From NCBI RefSeq assembly GCF_035982055.1, contig NZ_CP108427.1:4340001-4404000 (forward strand): a DNA stretch of 64,000 bases. Direction: 5' to 3'. Positions 59,156 to 64,000 of the stretch are shown piece by piece. The stretch comes from Streptomyces sp. NBC_01288. Its GTDB lineage: Bacteria > Actinomycetota > Actinomycetes > Streptomycetales > Streptomycetaceae. How positions within the stretch are numbered: the stretch's first letter is position 1; every line of letters begins with the position of its first letter. The position numbers and the translations under genes are program-made. The notes under the pieces are model-generated. The model had not been told where the DNA came from. It saw only the letters and a list, made by a program, of their open reading frames with translations, and did no database searches.

Positions 59156-59629
59156 GGCTCGGCGGGCGCCGACCTCGCTCGGGTACTCGCGGACCGCGAA
59201 CGCGGCGGCCACCCAGCCGACGCAGCCCGCCGCCAGCGCCGGGGCGACCGGTGCCGCGACCAGCCAGAGGGCGCGGCCCGCGACGGCCGGCCCGGTGGAG
59301 CGGCGGGTCTCGTCCCGTTTGGCCTGGTGGGCCTGGTCGGGGGAGGGCGGGTCGAGCAGCTTCTTGTGATGGTCCCGGCGCTGCACCCGCCATCCCCAGA
59401 GCAGGGCGACGAAGGACAGGGCCACCTGCGCCCAGTCCCACACCGTGCGCACCGTCGGCGGCAGCCTCGTGCGGAAGCCGCCGTAGAGGACGAGTGCGAT
59501 GTAGCAGAAGAAGGCCAGCAGGACGGACCAGAGGAGGGCTCCGGAAGCCCGGCGCAGCCAGTAGCGTGCGCCGCGCTCGTACCAGGTGGTGCCGAGTCCG
59601 GGCAGGTTCGGGATGTCGGAGGGGGTCAT
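59096..59629 (-). CDS. Two-helix membrane protein, paralogue 2
   Basis: This 177-aa protein has membrane segments at about residues 32-52 (LLWSVLLAFFCYIALVLYGG) and 63-80 (WAQVALSFVALLWGW), a polar loop LLDPPSPDQAHQAKRDE, another hydrophobic stretch (WLVAAPVAPALAAGCVGWVA), and the C-terminal motif REYPSEVGARR. It is clearly a duplicate of the upstream neighbour. ATG 59629 overlaps that gene's stop by four bases. Last gene of the WXG-type cassette; a role as immunity or accessory protein is inference. Its end overlaps the methyltransferase gene by 60 bases. Confidence 0.72.
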   Translation of the reverse strand: MTPSDIPNLPGLGTTWYERGARYWLRRASGALLWSVLLAFFCYIALVLYGGFRTRLPPTVRTVWDWAQVALSFVALLWGWRVQRRDHHKKLLDPPSPDQAHQAKRDETRRSTGPAVAGRALWLVAAPVAPALAAGCVGWVAAAFAVREYPSEVGARRALERNRSSSHTFAGHQKRLR

Positions 59630-60162
59630 GTTCCGGACGGGTGCTCCCGCATCCAGCGGCGGGCGCCGACCTCGCTCGGGTATTCGCGGACGGTGGTCCA
59701 GGCGGTGAGCCAGCCGATGGTGTAGGCGGCCAGGGCCGGTAGGACGGGCACCAGGAGCAGCACCATCCAACGGTTGGCGAAGGCCCTGCCGGGGGCCTGC
59801 CTGTTGTGGTCGCGCTTGGCCCGGATGGTCTGCGCGGGAGTGGGCGGGTCCAGGAGAGCCCTGTGGTGCTCCCGGCGCTGCTGCATCCAGCCCCAGACGA
59901 GGGCCCCGCAGGACGCGACCGCCGTCACCCCGTTCCACACCGCGCGCACTGTCGGCTGCCACTCGCTGGTGAAGCCGTTGTAGAGCACGACATCGAAAAC
60001 GCTGACAACGACCATCAGGATGATCAGGAAGGTGGTCGTGCGGGCGCGGCACAGCCAGTAGAGCGCGCCACGCGTGTACCAGGTCCTGCCGAGCTTCGGC
60101 AGCGCCGGGATGTCGGTGGGTGTTCCGCGAGCATGAGCCTCAGAAGATGCTCGTGACGCCAT
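59626..60162 (-). CDS. Two-helix membrane protein, paralogue 1
   Basis: This 178-aa protein has the same layout as its downstream paralogue: LPKLGRTWYTRGALYWLCRA, a membrane segment (FLIILMVVVSVFDVVLYNGF), a second one (AVASCGALVWGW), QQRREHHRALLDPPTPAQ, a third hydrophobic stretch, and TTVREYPSEVGARRWM. ATG 60162 lies inside the last codons of the 428-aa WXG-type gene (23-base overlap), with AAGGA upstream, so it is translationally linked to it. No enzymatic motif. Function unknown. Confidence 0.75.
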   Translation of the reverse strand: MASRASSEAHARGTPTDIPALPKLGRTWYTRGALYWLCRARTTTFLIILMVVVSVFDVVLYNGFTSEWQPTVRAVWNGVTAVASCGALVWGWMQQRREHHRALLDPPTPAQTIRAKRDHNRQAPGRAFANRWMVLLLVPVLPALAAYTIGWLTAWTTVREYPSEVGARRWMREHPSGT

Positions 60163-61426
60163 GCCATACGTCCTTCCCGAGTCGTCCGACGTCGCCCACG
60201 GTGTCCGAGGCGACGTTGCCGGCGCCGTGCAGCACGCCGCCGACAACCCCGTGGTCGTGAATGTCCTCGCTCCAGTGCTCGTGGAAGGTGTGGTCGAGGA
60301 TGTCTGTCGCGAGGATCGCCGACCCGACGCCGACCCCCGCCACCAGCGCCGCGCCGGCCGCGGTCACCACTTCCGGCGCCGCGGCCACCGCGAGAGCGCC
60401 GACGACCACACCACCGGCGGCCGCACCCACATCCACCGTCACCGAGTGCTGCCACGACCACCCCTTGTCGTGGTCGTCCTTCGCCTCGATCAGCCCACAG
60501 GCAGCAGCCGCGGCAACATCCAGCACGGGAATCTCCTTGAGGAACTCCGGCAGCGCCTCAAGCCCCCTGCCCAACCTCAACGCGTCCGCCGCATCGGCGA
60601 GTTTGACGTTCAGCAACCGGTCGTACGGAAGCTTGCCGCTACCGACGTCCGCGCGGGCGATCGCCTCCTCCAGCGAGTCGACCTGCGTGACCGCGTCACG
60701 GTAGGCGCCCTTGGCGGGCAGGTCCTTGGGCAGTCCGCGGCCCGCCTTCTGGTATGCCTTGCGTTCCGCCCGCATCTCTTTCTTCGCCGTCTGCTCCGCG
60801 GCCTTCGCGTCGTCGAGTTCGGTGCGCGCCTTCTTGCCGCCGGCCCGCGCGTCCTCCGCGTCGTAGGCGTACAGACCGCGCAGCGCGTCGGCGATGGTGA
60901 TCTTGTCGCCGGTCGACACCGGCGCGGTGACCTGGGCGTACAGCCCGCGCAGCTTGTCCGCGGCGACCAGCCGGGCGTGCTGTGCGGTGTGCGCGACCTG
61001 CTTGCGGACCGTGTCGTACTCGGTCATCGCGGAGATCGTCTTCTGGTCCGCCGCACCGGGCGGGTTCGCCGTGACCAGGGGCAGCGGCACGCCCTTGTCG
61101 TCCGTGGACACGCCCTTGCCCGTCGCGACATGCTCCGCGTTCTGCAAGGCCGTCTCGCACGTGGACAGCGCGTCGGCCAGGGTGCCGAGGATGTCCCCCA
61201 CGTCACTCACCATGCCGGCGAACGCCCCCGCCGTCAGCGCGTCCTCGCTCCACTTCGCGCGGAACTCCTCCGCCGCGTCGCCCTTCCAGCCCGCGTCGTC
61301 GACGAGCGTCTCGACGGCACTGGTGACCGGCCGGACGACGTCGTCGAGTTGGTCCTTCGCGTTCTTGTACGTCGTGGCCATCGTGTGCAGCCCGCCGATG
61401 TCACCGCCGACCCAGCTGTCGCCCAT
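60140..61426 (-). CDS. WXG100-type protein with long C-terminal region, putative T7SS substrate
   Basis: This 428-aa protein starts with a WXG100-like helical hairpin (MGDSWVGGDIGGLHTMATTY ... DDAGWKGDAAEEFRAKW), where WKG replaces WXG. A helical region of about 170 residues rich in Ala, Asp and Lys follows (EQTAKKEMRAERKAYQKAG). Near the C-terminus is a hydrophobic stretch of about 50 residues (VVVGALAVAAAPEVVTAAGA) and a final His-rich segment (DHTFHEHWSEDIHDHGVVGG). No known toxin motif was recognised. Its position beside a DUF6317 gene and ahead of two paralogous membrane proteins fits a type VII effector operon. Confidence 0.72.
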   Translation of the reverse strand: MGDSWVGGDIGGLHTMATTYKNAKDQLDDVVRPVTSAVETLVDDAGWKGDAAEEFRAKWSEDALTAGAFAGMVSDVGDILGTLADALSTCETALQNAEHVATGKGVSTDDKGVPLPLVTANPPGAADQKTISAMTEYDTVRKQVAHTAQHARLVAADKLRGLYAQVTAPVSTGDKITIADALRGLYAYDAEDARAGGKKARTELDDAKAAEQTAKKEMRAERKAYQKAGRGLPKDLPAKGAYRDAVTQVDSLEEAIARADVGSGKLPYDRLLNVKLADAADALRLGRGLEALPEFLKEIPVLDVAAAAACGLIEAKDDHDKGWSWQHSVTVDVGAAAGGVVVGALAVAAAPEVVTAAGAALVAGVGVGSAILATDILDHTFHEHWSEDIHDHGVVGGVLHGAGNVASDTVGDVGRLGKDVWHGVTSIF

Positions 61427-61432
61427 GAGTCC

Positions 61433-61735
61433 TCAGTCCTCCCCGACCATCAGGTCCTCGAACACCCCGTGGACGTCGACGTCGTGCCGGTGGAAGGAGT
61501 CCCGCGCGTACGCGACCTTGTCGCCGTGGTCGTCCAGCCGGTCCGCGAAGCCGATGTGCAGGCCGAGGATGAGATGGGCGACCTCCTTGATGGCGTCGTC
61601 GAGCCCCGCGTCCCCGCCGCTCACCACGGGCGGGGCGACCTGGGGGTGCAGCTTCCGGTAGTCGGTGGCCTGGTCGTGGAGGGTCGTGGCCATCGACGTG
61701 AGGTCGCTCAGCACCGCCTTGAAGTCGGCCGACAT
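61433..61735 (-). CDS. DUF6317/WXG100-like small helical protein
   Basis: This 100-aa all-helical protein (MSADFKAVLSDLTSMATTLH ... DDHGDKVAYARDSFHRHD) has the size and helix-turn-helix outline of Esx/WXG100 partners and resembles DUF6317 proteins, though without a clear WXG turn. ATG 61735 overlaps the stop of the preceding gene (TGATG), and its own stop is six bases before the 428-aa gene. It is a likely partner or co-secreted chaperone of that protein. Confidence 0.75.
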   Translation of the reverse strand: MSADFKAVLSDLTSMATTLHDQATDYRKLHPQVAPPVVSGGDAGLDDAIKEVAHLILGLHIGFADRLDDHGDKVAYARDSFHRHDVDVHGVFEDLMVGED

Positions 61736-62220
61736 CAGCGCACCTCCCGCGCGAAGGCGGCCAGGTCGGCGGGCCGCCAATTCGGCTGCCCCGGGGCGAC
61801 GTTCGGGTCGAGGACGACGGTGCCGCCGCGCTCGCCCATCGCCTCGGCGAGCGGTCCGATCGAGGTCCCGACCCACGGCTGGGCCCCGCCGAACGCGGCC
61901 ACCAGCTTCTCCACCGTACTGAAGGCGTAGGCCGCGGTGCGCCGCGGCGGATGCTCGAACAGCTCGTAGACGACGAACGGCACCCGGACCGCCCGCCCGT
62001 CCTCGTCCACCGCGTCGACATACCGGGGATGCGCGGGCACGAACACGGGCGTCTCGTACGGCGGGACACCGGGCCGGGGTCCGGGCCGCCCGGCGGCTGC
62101 CGGACCGGGCCGGGGCGCGGCCTCGGCATAGTCGAGCAGACGCGACCGACGCGCCTCGGGCACCCCCGCCGCCGGCCCCTGCGTGTAGTCAAGAAGGCGT
62201 GAACGGTTCGGCTCCCCCAC
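61735..62220 (-). CDS. SAV_915/SseB-like protein, first gene of the cassette
   Basis: This 161-aa protein opens with two copies of SRLLDY (NRSRLLDYTQGP and RRSRLLDYAEAA), then a Pro/Gly linker. A compact domain follows with PVFVPAHPRYVDAVDE, AYAFSTVEKLVAAFGGAQPW and GTVVLDPNVAPGQPNW, like the SAV_915/SseB-type proteins common in actinobacterial type VII loci. GTG 62220 has an excellent site, AAGAGGAGA, six bases upstream; earlier in-frame starts lack one. Function unknown; probably cytoplasmic. It heads the five-gene operon. Confidence 0.68.
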   Translation of the reverse strand: MGEPNRSRLLDYTQGPAAGVPEARRSRLLDYAEAAPRPGPAAAGRPGPRPGVPPYETPVFVPAHPRYVDAVDEDGRAVRVPFVVYELFEHPPRRTAAYAFSTVEKLVAAFGGAQPWVGTSIGPLAEAMGERGGTVVLDPNVAPGQPNWRPADLAAFAREVR

Positions 62221-62435
62221 CGCCGTCTCCTCTTCCCCGTGAGTCGTCATGGTCGCTGTGGACACATTCGCGCCATCACAGTAGCCACCGACCCAGGGCC
62301 CAAATCCGGCTATGTCAGCCCTCCGGACCCGTTGCATGCGCAATGCATACGGCCGCTTGACACCGACCTGGCCATCCCTTGACCGGGTGATGACCAGGCC
62401 GAACCGGCAGCCCTACGACCGCTGCGACCCGCCGC

Positions 62436-64000
62436 CTACAGCGCCCCCGCCAGATCCATCCCCGCCACATACCCGAACGTCATCGCCGGCCCGATCGTCG
62501 AGCCCGCGCCCGCGTAGCTGTGCCCCATCACCGCCGCGCTCGCGTTCCCGGCCGCGTACAGGCCGGGGATCACCGAACCGTCCGCCCGCAGCACCCGGGC
62601 CCGTGCGTCCGTGCGCATGCCGCCCTTCGTGCCAAGGTCGCCGGGGACGATGCGGAAGGCGTAGTACGGGGGCAGCCAGAGGGGGGCGAGGCAGGAGTTG
62701 GGGAGGATCGACGGGTCCGTGTAGTAGTGGTCGTAGGCACTGTCGCCGCGCCCGAAGTCCGTGTCCTTGCCGTTCGCCGCAAGGGAGTTGAAGCGGCTCA
62801 CCGTGGAGCGGAGGGCCGCCGCCGGGACGCCGATCGAGGTGGCCAGGGCGTCCAGGCTCCATGCCTTGTACGCCGCGCCCGAGCTGTACCAGTCGTCCGG
62901 GAACGTGAACGTCGGCAGGACGTCCTTGAAGAGGTACCGGTTGCGGTAGTTCTGGTCGACGATCAGCCAGGCCGGGATGTCGGGGGCCGCGGTGTCGCGG
63001 TCGTACATGATGTGGACGACATCGCTGTACGGCGCGGCCTCGTTGACGAAGCGCGAACCCGCCTGGTTGACCAACAGGCCGCCGGGGAGGGTGCGTTCGG
63101 CGAGGCAGAAGTACGGGTCGCCGGGGATCGGGATGGTGGGTCCCCACCAGGCGTCGTCCATCAACGCCAGGGCCGCGCCCGCCCGTTGGCCCGCCTGGAT
63201 GCCGTCGCCGGTGTTCTCCTTCGCGCCGACGGTCCAGTCCGTGCCGATGGGCTGACGCTGGTACTGGGCGCGCATCGCCGCGTTGTGCTCGAAGCCGCCG
63301 GAGCCGACGACGACCCCGCGCCGGGCTCGCACCAACCCGGCGGTTCCGGCGCGCGTGACGACCGCCCCGGTGACGGCGCCGCCCTCCGAGTACAGGTCGG
63401 TGAGCGGGGTGTTGAGCCACACCGGCACCTGCGCGGACTGGAGTCCGGCCCGTAGGCCGGCGGCGAGGGACTGGCCCATGGTGAGCGGCTTCTGGCCGAG
63501 CAGCGCCGCCTTCGTCCCCCGGGCCAGACACTCGGTCGCGACCGCCGCGCCCTTCACGCTCACCGCCGCCAGGTCGAGCCACTTGTAGTCGGCGCTGAAG
63601 ACGACCATGCCCGAAGGGACGGCCAGGTAGGGCGGGTTGAGGTGGGCGAGTTCGGTGCCGAGGATGGTGCCGTCGAGCTGATCGGGTTCTATGGAACGGC
63701 CGTTGGGGAGCCCGCCCGGCAACTCCGGGTAGTAGTCGCTGTATCCCTCCATCCAGCGGAAGCGCAGCGGGCTGTTCGCCATCACGAAGGAGATCATGGC
63801 GGGGCCGTGGGCGAGGAACGACTGCTGGCGGTCGGCGGGGACGTCGGCGCCGACGACCGCGGAGAGGTAAGTGGCGGCTTTGGCGGGGGTGTCGGGGACT
63901 CCGGCCGCCAGGATCACCGGGTTGTTGGGGATCCAGATCCCGGCCCCGGAACGCGCCGCCGAACCCCCGAACGTCGGCGCCTTCTCGACCACCACACAGC
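62436..64000 (-). CDS. FAD-binding dehydrogenase, 3-ketosteroid delta-1-dehydrogenase-like (partial)
   Basis: The N-terminus with the first FAD loop lies beyond the window. The visible 521 residues start VVVEKAPTFGGSAARSGAGI and show RRGVVVGSGGFEHNAAMRAQ, GGMRTDARARVLRADGSVIPG, and the ending GLYAAGNASAAVMGHSYAG with STIGPAMTFGYVAG. These are features of the fumarate reductase/KstD flavoprotein group; the Tyr-containing GHSYAGAG region is typical of KstD. It would introduce a C1-C2 double bond in 3-ketosteroids or a similar substrate. No steroid-pathway gene is visible within the window, so the substrate is uncertain. Confidence 0.85.
   Translation of the reverse strand, partial: CVVVEKAPTFGGSAARSGAGIWIPNNPVILAAGVPDTPAKAATYLSAVVGADVPADRQQSFLAHGPAMISFVMANSPLRFRWMEGYSDYYPELPGGLPNGRSIEPDQLDGTILGTELAHLNPPYLAVPSGMVVFSADYKWLDLAAVSVKGAAVATECLARGTKAALLGQKPLTMGQSLAAGLRAGLQSAQVPVWLNTPLTDLYSEGGAVTGAVVTRAGTAGLVRARRGVVVGSGGFEHNAAMRAQYQRQPIGTDWTVGAKENTGDGIQAGQRAGAALALMDDAWWGPTIPIPGDPYFCLAERTLPGGLLVNQAGSRFVNEAAPYSDVVHIMYDRDTAAPDIPAWLIVDQNYRNRYLFKDVLPTFTFPDDWYSSGAAYKAWSLDALATSIGVPAAALRSTVSRFNSLAANGKDTDFGRGDSAYDHYYTDPSILPNSCLAPLWLPPYYAFRIVPGDLGTKGGMRTDARARVLRADGSVIPGLYAAGNASAAVMGHSYAGAGSTIGPAMTFGYVAGMDLAGAL

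Overview
The window is a chromosomal segment from a high-GC actinomycete, almost certainly Streptomyces. Evidence is the very strong G/C bias at third codon positions, frequent GTG starts, tightly overlapping stop/start codons, a c-di-AMP riboswitch in front of a cell-wall lytic gene, a DUF5753-type XRE regulator paired with a DUF397 protein, futalosine-pathway menaquinone genes, and a complete nuoA-N operon with a Rex-like operator. No rRNA, tRNA, insertion sequence, prophage or CRISPR array was recognised.

Bases 1-10000: the end of a CocE-like hydrolase, a ydaO-type riboswitch with an SLT-domain secreted protein, a HAD phosphatase, and a galactan-utilisation locus. That locus has a LacI regulator, two ABC permeases and a sugar-binding lipoprotein on the minus strand, and divergently a GH42 beta-galactosidase followed by a secreted GH53 endo-galactanase. 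No ABC ATPase is present, so a shared ATPase such as MsiK is presumably used. Bases 10000-25500 are accessory: an XRE/DUF397 pair, a frameshifted gene, an operon of CoA-transferase, esterase and double-HTH Lrp regulator, a nucleotidyltransferase with a SUMF1-like protein, a flavoprotein with an ATP-grasp ligase, fumarylacetoacetase, an M56 peptidase followed by a decayed repeat tract, RecQ, and a small secreted protein.

Bases 25500-41450 hold the 14-gene NADH:quinone oxidoreductase operon nuoA-nuoN on the minus strand, read from 41445 down to 25509. Bases 41450-58130 contain an NlpC/P60 hydrolase, peptide deformylase, a probable menaquinone side-chain reductase, menG, mqnC and mqnA, so quinone synthesis lies close to the enzyme that reduces it. 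Between them is a three-gene operon built around a deacetylase/family-2 glycosyltransferase fusion, facing a GH18-like lipoprotein. A cold-shock gene with a structured leader ends this part.

Bases 58130-64000 carry a methyltransferase behind 34-bp tandem repeats, then a five-gene minus-strand cassette: a SAV_915-like protein, a DUF6317/WXG100-like protein, a 428-aa WXG-type protein, and two tandem paralogous membrane proteins. It has the layout of a type VII secretion effector with partners and duplicated immunity-like genes and is the best candidate here for an undescribed system. The window ends inside a KstD-like flavoprotein.

Gene boundaries come from reading frames, start-codon context and overlaps. 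Family assignments come from motif recognition, not database searches.
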